A stretch of 64,000 nucleotides of DNA from Macrocystis pyrifera (GCA_031763025.1 JASSKH010000001.1:21119142-21183141), one strand, 5' to 3'. Shown: positions 24,420 through 36,081, counted from the first letter of the stretch. Notes: a model not told the origin generated them from the letters alone. Program-made: numbers and translations.

Positions 24420-26200
24420 CCTCGTGCGGTTCATTCGGGCGAGCGTGTGCCACAAGTTGGACCATGTGCTATTGTAGTGCGCGCGTCTGTTTCAGCGAAG
24501 CAAGTGTCGCAACTCCTTGACTCCCGTGTCCGTGTCTCGTGTGCCGTTCATCCGGGGAAGCATATGCCACAAGTTGGACTGTGTGCTGTTGCAGCATGTG
24601 CGTCTGCTTCAGCACTACAGGTGTCGCGACTCGTCGGCTTTCTCGTGCGTATCCCCAGTCGACAGGGGGACGGTGTGCTGTCGCAGTGTGTGCGCCTGCT
24701 TCAGCGAAGCAGGTGTCGTAACTTGTTGACTTCCTTGTCCATGTTTCGTGGTGCTATTGCAGCGCGTACGTCTGTTTCAGCGAAGCAGGTGTCACTCTTT
24801 GGCTCCCCGTCCATGTTTCGTGTGCCGTTCATCCGGGGAAGCATGTGTCACAAGTTGGACAGTGTGATGATGCAGCATGTGCATCTGCTCCAGCGCCACG
24901 CGTCCATGTTTCGTGTGCGTTTGTCGTTCATCCGGGGAAGCGTTTGCCACAAGTTGGACCGTGTGCTGTTGCAGTGCGTACGTCTGTTTCAGCGAAGCAG
25001 GTGTCACTCTTTGGCTCCCCGTCCGTGTTTCGTGTGCCGTTCATCTGGGGAAGAGTGTGCCACAAGTTGGACCGTGTGCTATTGCAGTGCGTACGTCTGT
25101 TTCAGCGAAGCAGGTATCACTCTTAGGCTCCCCGTCCGTGTTTCGTGTGGCGTTCATCCGGAGAAACATGTGTCACAAGTTGGACAGTGTGCTGATGCAG
25201 CACGTGTATCTGCTCCAGCGCTACGCGTCCATGTTTCGTGGGCGGTTGTCGTTCATCCGGGGGAGCGTGTGCCATTAGTTGGACCGTGTGCTATGGTAGT
25301 GCGTACGTCTGTTTCAGCGAAGCGGGTGTCGTAACTCTTAGGCCCCGCCGTCCATGTTTCGTATGCCGTTCATCCGGGGAAGCATGCATGATTCGTTAGC
25401 TGTTCATCCGGGGGGAGTTTTTCGCGATATGTTTGGTGACCTCCGCGGGCACACCGCGTATCGCCGCCAAAGCGAATTGCGTCGGTTCTCGTTTCTTCGT
25501 CTGCGTATCACCCGTCCACACCGTGCGGTCGCAGCGTGTGCGCCTGCGTCAGCGATGCAGGCGTCGCGTTTTGTTGGCGCCCTCGCCCGTGTTTCGTGTG
25601 GCGTTCATTCGCGGAAGCGTTTGCCACAGGTTGGACCGTGTGCTGTTGCAGTGTGTGGGTGTGCTTCAGCGCTGCGTGCCAGATATTGGCAGATGTCGCA
25701 AGTCGTCGGCTTCCTCGTGCATGTTTTGTTTGCCCTTCGTCCGGAGAAGCATGTGTTACAAGTTGGACTGTGTGCCGTTGCAGTGTGTGCATCTGGTTCA
25801 GCGCCGCGCAGGCGTCGCAACTCGTCGGCCCTCTCGCGCACGTCCGTGTGCCGTTCATCTTGGGGGGTTCTTCGCAAGTCGTTTCGTGGTGTCCGTGGGT
25901 ACACCGCGTATCTTCGCCGTCGTGGATTTCATGGGTACCTGTTTCTTCGTATGCATAACAGCCGCCTAGAGAGGGGGACAGTGTGCTGTTGCAGTGTGTG
26001 CGTCTGCTTCAGCGAAGCATGTGTCGCATCTTGGTGTTTCCTCGTATGCGTAGCACCCGTCCACAGGGGGAGGCAGTGTCCTGTTGCAGTGCGTGCATCT
26101 GCTTCAGCGAAGCAAGTGTCGCAACTTGTTGACTTCGTCGCCCTTGTTTCGTGTGTCGTTCATCTGGGGAAGTATGAGCCACACGTTGGTTTGTGTGCTG
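24420..26200 (+). repeat. Tandem array of ~99-117-bp units
   Basis: Units share GTTCATCCGGGGAAGC, GTGCCACAAGTTGGACC, GTGTGCTGTTGCAGTG and CTTCAGCGAAGCAGGTGTC. Anchors CACAAGTTGG at 24451, 24568, 24849, 24948, 25061 and 25174 give spacings of 117, 281, 99, 113 and 113. Long and short unit types alternate after 24849. A larger variant with CACCGCGTATCGCCGCC occurs at 24280, 25452 and 25900. The 295-codon open frame here is by-product: spacings are not all multiples of three. Confidence 0.85.
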
Positions 26201-26249
26201 TCGCAGCGCGTGTGCGCAGCACCCGTCCATAGGCGGGGAAGGTGTGTGT

Positions 26250-27280
26250 GTTTTTTTTTTTTCAGTCAGTGATTTTCTGTCCTGATTCGCGAGTGTCTTG
26301 GGCATTTTTTTTCCCCAGGTAGCTTTTCTTTTTTTCTTCCACCTGGTTACTTTTTCCCCTTGTGTTCTGCGAGTTGGGCTGTTTATCCCGTCCATGTGCG
26401 ACGGACTGATGTTGTTGACCTCAATCGCGGAACGGTTCAACTTGCAGCGCAGTGCAGCCCGCGTTGAGGTGTGGTTTCGTGAGTTGAAAGGTGACCTGCT
26501 TGGGAACGGGGCAGTTTCTACGTGTGTTCGGATGTGGGTTCGTTGCGCCGGTGGCGATGCCACCTTCGCACGTTCGCGTGTATGTCTTGTTACTACTTTT
26601 CTTTTTCCTCGCCAGACCCCTCGTTACGTGCTGTGTCTGCAGCGGCGGATGCTCTATGTGGACTCCGCTTCAACGGCCGATAACCCAGCGACGAGTGGTT
26701 ACGTTGGCGGGAGTGTGCGCACGGAGGAGTACCTCGGCACTCCCTGAGGATTGGAGGCGCAACGAAAACGTCCAAAGGGGGAGCTGTACCAGAGGGGTTG
26801 CAGCCCGGCGGTCGATGGACGTGTTTCGCCACGAGGCAGGACGCCATCTGGATAGCAAACGGAATGGCCTAGGAGGGTCGTGACAATGGGATCCCGCCGG
26901 ACCTGGGCGGGACCGGGTTGATCCACCTAATGATTTAGACAGGCAGACGTGGCCAAATGTATATTCCGGTCATGCAGCGTGTCCGTGTGTGCCAAGTGAA
27001 AATAGTATGGAGGAGTTGGGTTATCATGCGCGTTCCCCATACAGTATACCAGCAAGGGGGGGGGAGGGCGCTGGCATGGGTTCGTTAATCGGGTCAATCC
27101 CATTTGTTGGAGGCTGGCGTCGAGCGTTAGACATTGCCAGTTGGGATGGAAGTTGACTCGAGCTTACGGATGCTAGCGTGGGGTTGCTGTTGGAGCAGCC
27201 TGAGGGGCTTGCCCTTCTCTCCGCCCCGCTCGTCCCCGAGCGGGGGGGGCGCAATAATATGATACAACTTCGAAAGCAAA
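26250..27280. other. Spacer with weak exon candidate
   Basis: Plus strand 26395-26478 opens MCDGLMLLTSIAERFNLQRS then AARVEVWF and meets C|GTGAGT at 26479, an exon-like layout with no acceptor or homology. Nothing else. Confidence 0.2.
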
Positions 27281-27285
27281 GTGCA

Positions 27286-27504
27286 AAGCATAGTATTATT
27301 GAGGCACGAGAAAATGCGAGTTTTACACGTACGGAAGAAGTTTGGGCAACCAATCAGATCAACTCGGGTTAATTGTACGTAGCAATTGGATAGCCTTGAG
27401 ACACACCTTACCTAGTTCGTAGTTGCTGACCAGCGAGCTAAACACGTTGTCAAGCAGAGCCAGAGCTACAAGAGTAAAGGTGTGATGCAGATTAGTTTGA
27501 GTTC
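27286..27504. repeat. Dispersed 220-bp repeat, copy 2
   Basis: Partner of 22957-23180. Flanks differ, so the ends mark a mobile or segmentally copied unit about 4.3 kb apart. Followed by a 146-codon plus ORF to 27922 that I do not recognise. Confidence 0.75.
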
Positions 27505-27930
27505 CCACCCACCCGCCCGTGCTTTTGAGGGGGTCAGTGGAGGGGAAGTTGAACGGTCGCAGCAACGTTGTGGAGTGTTTGTTGCCGTTTGTTTGACGTA
27601 CCTAGGGGACGCTGTGTACGCGTCCGGGTGTCGTAGATTGCGCAGGTTTGCGGTGGTGGCTAACCGCTTTTGGTATTTTGGTTATGATGCACGGCATGCC
27701 GCTTCATTGTGTCGTAGAAAATGGATACGTTTATCTCAACCTTGGTGTGGGAGTGCGTTTGAAGCTATTGTGATACGTCTAAGACTGAACGCGGTAGTGC
27801 ATCAGCTAGCTGACTGGATGATACAGAGGGGCGTTGCTTTAATTCCTTTAATATGGACACTTTATATGTATGTCGCCAGGCTGGGACTACGTGTTTCCTC
27901 GTCGGGGAACTGCGTTGTGTAGCGCAGATA

Positions 27931-28608
27931 TCAATGTGATTCGGTTTTAAAGCGGACGCAATGGTGCTGATTCATCAGCTGTTCGGAATTTGGGCGCAAT
28001 CTAAAACCGTTGGTATCTTCTATATGTGGTAATACTAGGTCGTACGGCAAATTCTCCTTCGATCCTTGGTCCTTACTATAGTGTCCCTTATTACCACCGC
28101 AGCAAAGTATCAACACCGCTGCCTCCCGGCATGAAGAACTGCTGTTGTGAAGCCGTCGTAGGTGGTCAAAGTCACGTGACCCAGCAAGCGACTCAGGGGA
28201 TGGGCTGCCACTTCCGAAAAGCCGTCCAGGGGCTTGGAATCCTACCCGCATCTTTGTATTTTTAGCTGCAAATAGTTTGTTCTCCTCGCTTATCGCTGCA
28301 ACTGGAGCAGTCGTGCTGCTCCAGTTCATCGTCCTCGTGCGCTCGAGTGCTGCTCGAGCAGTACGCCGTAGGACAATAGCGGCAACAACAGGCGTACGAG
28401 TGCCGCTCGAGTGGAGTGTTGCTCGAGTGTTGCTGAGTGCTGCTGCTGCTGCTGCTGCTGCTGCTGAGTGCTTGTGTGCGCGTGACTGCCTGGCCACGTC
28501 GTTCTCGTGTTCGTCTCGTGTTCGTCGCGCTCGAGTAATCGAGTGATCGTGGTCTCCTGTTCTTTTTTCTCGGTGGATCAGGCTTGGAAACCTCCCCATC
28601 AACAACAA
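27931..28608 (-). CDS. Hypothetical 225-codon ORF with poly-Ala tract
   Basis: Open minus-strand frame containing nine to eleven Ala from a CTG/CAG run at 28440-28466. After the Ala run it contains FGSGSPSPESLAGSRDFDHL and, near the end, LPYDLVLPHIEDTNGFRLRP. The triplet run inflates the ORF length by removing stops, so part may be chance. No domain recognised. Confidence 0.22.
   Translation of the reverse strand: MLLMGRFPSLIHREKRTGDHDHSITRARRTRDEHENDVARQSRAHKHSAAAAAAAAALSNTRATLHSSGTRTPVVAAIVLRRTARAALERTRTMNWSSTTAPVAAISEENKLFAAKNTKMRVGFQAPGRLFGSGSPSPESLAGSRDFDHLRRLHNSSSSCREAAVLILCCGGNKGHYSKDQGSKENLPYDLVLPHIEDTNGFRLRPNSEQLMNQHHCVRFKTESH
28440..28466 (+). repeat. (CTG)9 microsatellite
   Basis: Nine perfect CTG units inside a GAGTG/GCTCGAG-rich segment (28300-28530). 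Confidence 0.9.
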
Positions 28609-28866
28609 TCCCGCACGAGCACGAGAGTTTTTTGTGCGTTGAGAATATCAATAATTTTGAAATCGCCCGTTTTTTATCAACACTAGCAGCAGCAGCACAC
28701 GTCTGTCGAGCGCCAAATATGTTTCACCTAACCCTTTGACGTACACCACACACCTCACACCGAGCACGTACGTGACCACAAAACTGGCTCCCTTGGTCCG
28801 TCTACCCGGGGAAAATTGGTGCCAGGAATCTACTGTTATATATATGTAGGTATCATACCTAGCGAG

Positions 28867-29361
28867 TATTAGGTATTGCGGTTGGCGTGTGTACCAGCTC
28901 GCAGCTGGTGTGTACGCCTAGACTCGATTGCCGACGGCCGGTCACTACACAGTCAAAATGTTCGAGGCAAACGTATAGCCACTGTTAGGTGACCTGTACG
29001 AGAAGCTTCACTAGAAGAGGATAAGAAGATGGTGTGGTGACCCCAAGCCACAGTGTTGATTCATTTGCTCAGCTGGAAGCTGATGATGGTGGGCAAACTA
29101 GAGTAAACAAGTGGGCGTGCAGACGCTCCTGTTTGTTGTTCCAATCTTGATGATCTTTAACAGATGTATATATATATATACACCTCTTACGACGGGGTTC
29201 GTCAGGTGATGACACACCCGTACCCGATTACGGCCTGTGGCAACGTTCGTCAGGTAATGACACACCCAAAATCGATCTTTTATGGATTCCTTATACCGTG
29301 TACTACCATATTATTCCGTGTTATCCAGGGACGACAAAATGATAGCTACTGTCAAGTAACA
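28867..29361. repeat. LTR-like direct repeat, copy 1
   Basis: About 495 bp, some 97% identical by eye to 34398-34893. It contains the 35-nt hairpin at 28884-28918 and two internal copies of GTTCGTCAGGT-A/G-ATGACACACCC. With copy 2 it flanks the Gag remnant, as an LTR pair would, and read on the minus strand it begins TGTTAC. The far end is not a clean CA and no 5-bp target duplication is visible, so the LTR label is tentative. Confidence 0.6.
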
Positions 29362-29739
29362 ACTCCAATACGACCTCTCGTTACGATAACTCGTTTCATG
29401 CTGGTAGCCCCAGGCAAACATTACAACTAGTACGACCTCATATTGAGTTATGTTGCTATTGGGAACAAACACTTGCACGTAATGAACCTACATGAGTTAC
29501 AAGGATAATCAGTTGTACATGATGTACCTACCGCATGAGATCCAAGGAGTAAATTGAACACGTACAGGACAACAAAATAACCGAACATAGAATAGTTCTG
29601 TTCTTCTACTGTTGTAACACCTGCTTGTATGAGATGGGTGTGTACCTAAATTATGGTTGCTACAGGAGTACCTGGTAGCCCTGTGTTATGCAGCAGCGAC
29701 TAGATGATACTGGGGTCTGCTGTAATAGGCGTCATCCCT

Positions 29740-30640
29740 AATACGACCCCTCGATGTGTTAACAAATCGAACTGAACTGGATTTTGAAATTCAACTCTGG
29801 AACAATGTACTCATTGCTTCAGCGTTACATGCCATACTTGAACAAAATGCACGCAACAAGGCCTTAATTGTTGCGGTGAAAGTATTCAACCTAAACTACT
29901 GAGAGCTAACTCATTCTGCTAGAATACCCGGGGGGATGCACAAAACAAGCAGATGTAAAATATCCAGCTCTGCTATTTTTCTGCACATGTTATGAAAGCT
30001 TAGCTATCAGTCCAAGAATCATCAAACCGTGGACTACATTCCAGTCAGTTGAACGACAAAGGAATACTAAATGTGTGTAGTATTCTAAAACAGTGAATTT
30101 GTTCATCATTCCGCAACAACCATAGGAGTGAACAACCTATTAACGTTCCTGCCGCCCACAAAACAAACAAAGGAACATGGTTTTGATACTGCCAGCTTCA
30201 CGCTGTAACAAGACATACTGTTATCAGAGAGACATCCCCCTCGTGTATGCTAATCTCCTGTTTGGACTCATCTAGGTGGAAAGTTCTCCTGCCATACATC
30301 TTGAAGTTCCGGAGATGACGCACTCTTTTCAACTACACATTCGAACCTAATGATTCGACTTGGTTACAATGCACCCTTACTTGGTACTGACTGCGATTTA
30401 TCTTTTTAATCTTGCACAACACCGGTCATTGTACTGCACTGTAGAGAAGATGGACTGGATACGCTACCAATGAATGCAAAAGATCCAGTGATCAGTTCGT
30501 TGACCCAAGGAAATGAAATTCTTATCCGCCCCGTACATATTGAACATGCGACAACCTACAGCTTTGGTAAGGGAGACAATACAGTTCACGCTTCCAGTGG
30601 CTTGACCTTGTTGGTATAGACGTCGGTGGTCGTCCGATGC
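29740..30640 (+). other. Open protein-like fragments of unknown origin
   Basis: Two stop-free stretches stand out on the plus strand: ~29765-29905 (ELDFEIQLWNNVLIASALHA then ILEQNARNKALIVAV) and ~30411-30619 (TTPVIVLHCREDGLDTLPMN then GNEILIRPVHIEHATTYSFG). They are opposite in strand to Gag and match no family I know. They may be decayed element genes or exons; weak call. Confidence 0.2.
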
Positions 30641-30650
30641 GCTTGGTCCG

Positions 30651-32410
30651 TCATTCTTTGCTTAGGACTTGAGGCTCAACTTGTGTTGAAGTTGGAGAGG
30701 TAGTCTGTTCCTTTCCCTCAAAACTGATTGTCGTCTCAGCTCCGCCTCCACTGTTAATTAAGCAGTCAGTGTCTGCTTCTTGGTCCCGATCTTGATGGGC
30801 TCTCCGTCCAGCAAGAAGAGGATTCCTGAAGTTGGCTTGCGGTTGTAAACGAAGGCCGTAGTCGCCAGTGGCTCTTGATCGTCCTGTGTCGATGCCGCAG
30901 ATCCTGTCCCGGGGTTTTGCCCGTGGTTGTCCTTCCGCTATCGTGAGCGTGTGGACCTCCTTCAGCTGACGATTTGTCTCTGTGTTCTCTGTTTTAGGCT
31001 CGGCTCGTGTGGAGGCACGAGTCAGACACAGCCGTCGAGAAGTTGACACGACCCCTGGTTAAGCAGGCGGTGATGTCTCAGCTGATACTCCGGTGACGCC
31101 AGACGATGATGATCCAGCTGATGATCCGGTGATGCCAGGTGATGATCCAGCTGATGATCTGGTGATCACAGATGATGTTGATCCAGTGATCCCAGACGTA
31201 CATGCTCCGGTGATCTCAGACGCTGATGCTCCGATGATCCCAGACGATGATGATCCAGCTGATTCAGTTGATCCGGTGATCCCAGATGATGATGATCCAG
31301 TGATCCCAGACGTGGATGCTCTGGTGATCCCAGACGCTGATGTCCCGATGATCCCAGATGATGATGCCACGATTATCCCAGATAGATACTGATGCTCTGA
31401 TGACCCCAGATGTCGAAGATCCGATGGTCCCCGGTGATGCTGCTCCGGGGAATGAATGACATCGTAGTGTTTTGATGGGGGTTTGATCACCCAGTTTTCC
31501 TCCTCCGAGATCCGAGAAGGGTCTCTATTGGTGTAGGCGAAATCCACACGCGTGTGCGGGGGGTCGTTCCCCGATGCCCTCTTGGCGTGCATGCTGTCGA
31601 AGGTCTCCTCGACGCTTAGATTGTGTGCCGTACTGGCGGTCTCGTGATGCGGTGCATCCAGTGTGACTCCAGCCAGAGTGGAAGGGTCAACCCCGGGCGA
31701 AGCAGCAGATGCGTCCCAGGGAGAAAAAGAAGATGTAACTCCTGATGATGACGACACTCCAGCTTGTTGCGGTAGTGTTCCAGTCTCTGATGATGGCGTT
31801 CCGGTCCCTGATGAGGAATCTTTAGTCCTTGGTGATGGTGTTCCGGCCCCTAGTGAGGATACCCCAGCTCCCGTCGATGATGCTGCTGTTGTCGATGACG
31901 TGTCCTCTTCCAGAAGGTTGCTTGAGGACGGTTTCTCGTCGTCGTTGACCGGAGGTGATATCGCGCTCAGTACAGCGCCGATACTGTGCGGCGGGTAACG
32001 TTCCGAGTCGTCGTAAGATGTAGTCTTGTGTACAGAACACCACTTCTGCTCAGCTTCATCGTTGGATCCTGCCTTGATCTTGGGGAAGATTCCTTGTTGT
32101 ACTTGTTGACTAGTTCTTGAAGAGCCCGCTGACCATCTCCGCACGTACAAGTCGAGTCTTCGTTCGCCCTGTCATAGTCAGCAGTTACCGTGTCAAAAGA
32201 ACCCTGAGCTCCCGTGCCGGTCGTTTCTTCGGTTGTTCGGGGTTTCCCTCTGATCAGGCTTGCAATGTCTCGGCGCGCGACGCTGAGCACTGCCGCCTGC
32301 CGCTTACGCCAATCGCGGAAATCCCCTGGCTTGCCGCTGCCGGACTTCGTCAGTCCTTTGATAGCATTGGCGAGGTTACCGCTGTTGTTATTGAAAGCTG
32401 AGTCCCCCAT
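30651..32410 (-). pseudogene. Degenerate copia-type retrotransposon Gag region
   Basis: Minus-strand remnant. ORF 32410-31967 has GKPGDFRDWRKRQAAVLSVA and DGQRALQELVNKYNKE; ORF 32150-31059, in another frame, continues with EQKWCSVHKTTSYDDSE. The order DFxxWRxxQ, QRALQELxNKYN, KWCSVHKTTSHxDxxC is what I know from copia-type Gag proteins of stramenopiles. The Cys expected in the last motif is an arginine-containing sequence here. After it comes a long Ser/Gly/Thr-rich repeat (SGITGSS-like, 31083-31390), then about 130 codons without a known domain. No integrase, reverse transcriptase or RNase H motif was found, so the element is dead. Frame breaks near 32110. Confidence 0.6.
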
Positions 32411-32419
32411 GATGATGAG

Positions 32420-33000
32420 TAGTACTTGGTCAGGCGGTCTTGTATGATACTACACCAGTAGTAGTACCGCATGTACAGCAGTATCTCTCGGAGTGGCTGC
32501 TGCACAATGCTCGGGGATCCCGAGGCTTTTAATTTGCCGTATGTATGTATGATACAGCAGTACAATACTCGACTTTGGGTCGAGATTCTGGAGTCCACAC
32601 TAGCATCGCATGAGAAATATGGCACGAGGAGAGATGTACATACACCTTCAACAACGCAGTGATGCTCGCAGGGTATCTCGCGCAGATGAAACAGTCCCGA
32701 CTGCAGTAGTACGGTAGCAGTTGATAGCAGATGCGTATCTATGCGGGACCCTCTGGATGCGCGCAGTGTAGCTGATACCGCTCACTTTTACGTTTGAAGT
32801 TGGTGTCGTACTTGTATGATTCTACAGCAGTACGAGTAGTGCACTCAGGTACAGTACTTGTAGTACTACTGTAGGTACCAGTACTGCTGTGTGAATAATT
32901 TGTCGTATCCTCCTCGTAGAAACTATTGAAAAATAGTTTTCGTTCCAACAGTCGTGTGGGGTCACAGATCTACATGAAGTGCTAGTGACGACTGCAAAAA
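32420..33000. other. Spacer between Gag remnant and satellite
   Basis: Repeated TACAGCAGTA-type words (32472, 32552, 32822) and TAGTACT words; no gene. Confidence 0.4.
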
Positions 33001-33002
33001 CA

Positions 33003-33470
33003 AATCTCTCTGGGGCCGACGACCCCCTTGTAAATTTATCGAAGTTCAGCGCTGCTTTGACAGAGATCAGAATACTTGTCGGGAGTTAACTTCTATGCCG
33101 CTGTAGTAACGACTGTCGTGTAATCTCTCTGGGGCCGACGACCCTCTTGGAAATTTATCGAAGTTCAGCGATCCTTTATCAGATAGCGAAATGCTTATCG
33201 GGAGTTAACTTCTATGCTGCTGTAGTAACGACTTTCAAGCAATCTCTCTGGGGCCGACCGTCCTCTTGGAATTTTATCGAAGTTCAGCGCTCCTTTAACA
33301 GATAACAGAAAGCTTATCGGGAGTTAACTTTTATGCCGCTGTAGTAACGACTTTCAAGCATTCTCTCTGGGGTCGACGGTCCTCTTGGAAATTTATCGAA
33401 GTTCAGCGCTCCTAAAACAGATAGCAGAATGTTTATCGGGAGTTAACTTTTATGCCGCTGTTGCTCAGAG
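33003..33470 (+). repeat. 119-bp satellite, four units
   Basis: Units start at 33003, 33122, 33241 and 33360, exactly 119 bp apart. Shared blocks: AATCTCTCTGGGGCCGAC, TTTATCGAAGTTCAGCG, TATCGGGAGTTAACTT, GCCGCTGTAGTAACGACT. About 90% identity between units. Confidence 0.92.
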
Positions 33471-33900
33471 TGACCGAGGCTTATGATCCACGAAATGGAC
33501 TACACTAGACAGAGCTCCTTAACCCCAGCGGTGCCGTGGGTTGTGGCGGAGTTGTTTGTCCCTGACAGCGTACAGCAGAATCGTACTCGACGTGTTGATC
33601 GAGGTTTTTGTATTTTTTAGGCTCCCTCGCAATGGACGGTCCTGTCAGAAAATGGTGAAGTCAGGGACTCCTTTAACAGACAGCTATCACGCTTGTCGGG
33701 AGTTTGCTTGTGTGCCACTGTTGTGGTGACGACTAAAAAACAATCTCACTGGGGCCGACGCCCTCTTGGAAATTCGAAGTTGAGCGCTCCTTTGACAGAT
33801 AGCAGGGTGCTTATCAGCAGTTAACTTTTATAACGCTGTTGCTCAGAGTGACTGAGGCTTGCGATCCACGAAATGGACTACACTCAGCAGAGCTCCTAAC
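33470..33900 (+). repeat. Displaced 119-bp units and their shared flank
   Basis: A worn unit at ~33620-33735 and a better one from 33742. The sequence CTCAGAGTGACYGAGGCTT to GAGCTCCT that follows unit 4 (33461-33520) recurs after the displaced unit (33840-33897), so array end and flank were duplicated together. Confidence 0.75.
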
Positions 33901-34397
33901 TTTCAGGCTTGCTGGTTGTGATGTGGAGTTGCTGTTAAGCAGCATGCAGCGGTTACACTCGAGTTTTGCTCGAGAGCATTGGTCCTCGGCTATGAAAAGA
34001 CAAAGGGGAGCAGGTGAGATTTTCACAGCTCCTCACGCGGTGGTGCTCTGTGGGTGTCTCTATCGCAGTTACAGCAATTTGACTACAGCAGTGGTGAGCT
34101 ACAGCAGTAGTAGAATGCCCTACGCAGGACCCTCTTAGAAGCACGCGGTGTCCGTACCACGTGTCACTCACGTTTCAACGAAGTACGTAGACCTTCGATG
34201 TTTGGTTCCTCTCGTCGTCGAAGAAGCTCCCTATTTCGTGCGTAGCAGCAGGTTTCTTGATCTTGAAAAACTACAGTCCTCCTCCTGCTACAGTCCTCCT
34301 CCTGCTGTATGGCGAGCCAGTAGAAGTTCAGAGTGGCGGTCTTGGGCCACCGTTGCTAGTAGCTTGCCGCGTTTACGCGTTACGAGGCTATTTAATC

Positions 34398-34893
34398 TAT
34401 TAGATATGGCGGTTGGCGTGTGTACCAGCTCCTAGCTGGTGTGTACGCCTAGACTCGATTGCCGATGGCCGGTCAATACACAGTCAAAATGTTCGAGGCA
34501 AACGTATAGCCACTGTTAGGTGACTTGTACGAGAAGCTTCATTAGAAGAGGAAAGAAGATGGTGTGGTGACCCCAAGCCACAGTGTTGATTCATTTGCTC
34601 AGCTGGAAGCTGATGATGGTGAGCAAAGTAGAGTAAACAAGTGGGCGTGCAGACGCTCCTGTTTGTTGTTCCAATCTTGATGATCTTTAACAGATATATA
34701 TATATATATATATACCTCCTACGACGGGGTTCGTCAGGTGATGACACACCCGTACCCGATTACGGCCTGTGGCAACGTTCGTCAGGTAATGACACACCCA
34801 AAGTCGATCTTGTATGGATTCCTTATACTGTGTACTACCACATTATTCCGTGTTATCCAGGGACGACAAAATGATAGCTACTGTCAAGTAACA
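34398..34893. repeat. LTR-like direct repeat, copy 2
   Basis: Same orientation as 28867-29361. It differs by a few substitutions and a longer TA run at 34696-34714. Homology stops sharply after GTCAAGTAACA. Lies upstream of Gag on the minus strand, the position of a 5' LTR. Confidence 0.6.
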
Positions 34894-35024
34894 TCTGCGA
34901 TAGGGAGTTGTCCAGTCGCACACTCTCAGCAGCAGATAATCGCAAGAGCCACAGAGTCAGGTTCATTCTGCCGCCAGTCTCCCTCTACCCCCCCTGCCTT
35001 GGTGTGCATCTGGCAAGTCATAGT

Positions 35025-35215
35025 AGTGGTAGTATAGTAGTAGTAGTGGTAGTTCAGTAGTAGTAGGGGTAGTTTAGTAGTAGTGGTAGTTTAGTAGAAG
35101 TAGTAGTAGTAGCTCAGTAGTACTAGTGGTAGTTTAGTAGTACTAGTGGCAGTTTAGTAGTAGAAGTAGTAGTGGTAGTTTAGTAGTAGTTCGTAGTGGT
35201 AGTTTAATGGTACGT
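35025..35215 (+). repeat. Imperfect GTA/TAG repeat
   Basis: Runs of TAGTAG broken by TGGTAGTTTAG; about 190 bp. Confidence 0.9.
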
Positions 35216-35330
35216 AGGTGGTAATGTCGTATTTATTCGTGCTGCTTCTACCTATACTGCATCTACCTATTACTGGCAGTGGTATATAATATAACAGTAT
35301 ATAGTAGTCATGCCCCAACCCAGCCGGCGT

Positions 35331-35546
35331 CCCCGGTGGCTCGGTAGGTGGTCCGCGTGCCTATCAAGATCAATTTCGTGGGTTCAAGTCTCACCGAGTG
35401 CATGCTCGTAGGGACTTTTTCTTGCATAAAAAATTGATCAGCGGAAAGCGCGAGAGCGTGAGTTAGCTACATTCGATGAAAATCGACGAGCAGTGGGAAT
35501 GCTGAACCCTATGCGCGACAAAAAATAAAGGCACGTACCGGGGGGG
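35331..35546 (+). mobile_element. tRNA-derived SINE-like repeat
   Basis: The head has an A-box-like TGGCTCGGTAGG (35337-35348) and a B-box-like GGGTTCAAGTCTC (35380-35392) ~43 bp apart, with a T-stem GTGGG/CTCAC, so a pol III promoter of tRNA origin. The acceptor stem pairs poorly and no anticodon stem is evident, so it is not a working tRNA. The body from 35441 matches 19326-19439. Confidence 0.55.
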
Positions 35547-35751
35547 AGAAGAGACGACACCTGTGACCAGGGCTTGTCCAGAAGATCGCTGAGGGTAAAA
35601 CCTTCTACGAGTTAGGCTGGAAAGTAAAAGTGATGATTAAAAAAAAAAAAAAAAAATGGTATCGCTTGATTATTTGACCTCTCTATTTGCTATGAGACTG
35701 CCTTTATTGTATGAGAGATTGGTCGTGCTCTAGCACTAGTACATAGCAGTA

Positions 35752-35864
35752 TTGCGGGGGACCATAGCTAATAGGACCTACCGTACATACAAACAATATA
35801 TACGAGTATATATGCCTGTTTTTTTGTAATAATATTTGATCCTATTTACTATGGCCCCCCGTAA
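35752..35864. mobile_element. MITE copy 3, TA-flanked
   Basis: 113 bp. TTGCGGGGGACCATAG at one end, CTATGGCCCCCCGTAA at the other; TA at 35750-35751 and 35865-35866. The inner arms ATAGGACC and GATCCTAT extend the inverted repeat. Confidence 0.8.
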
Positions 35865-35974
35865 TAGTATAGTTAGTACTCGTAGTAGTAGTGTACCAGG
35901 TAGTATGTTGTAGGGTGCATGCTGCTTTTTTCTGTACTACATCCGAGCAGTAGTGGTGGTGATGCATAGCAATA

Positions 35975-36081
35975 TTACAGGGACCACAACTAGTAGGACT
36001 ACGGTACGTACTAAAAACTATGTATTTCCTGTTTTTACCTACAATATTGATATTTGGTCCTATTTACTGTGGGTGCTGTAA
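35975..36081. mobile_element. MITE copy 4, TA-flanked
   Basis: 107 bp. TTACAGGGACCAC to GTGGGTGCTGTAA, TA at 35973-35974 and 36082-36083. More diverged arms than copy 3. Confidence 0.7.

Noticed and set aside
24447-25334. 295-codon plus-strand ORF
   Set aside because: It lies in the tandem array with spacings of 99, 113 and 117 bp; the frame of the repeat is not maintained and the protein is a shifting by-product of stop-poor repeat sequence.
27482-27922. 146-codon plus ORF after the dispersed repeat
   Set aside because: Begins inside the repeat, has no recognisable domain, and residue composition (Arg/Ser/Val) is that of unconstrained sequence.
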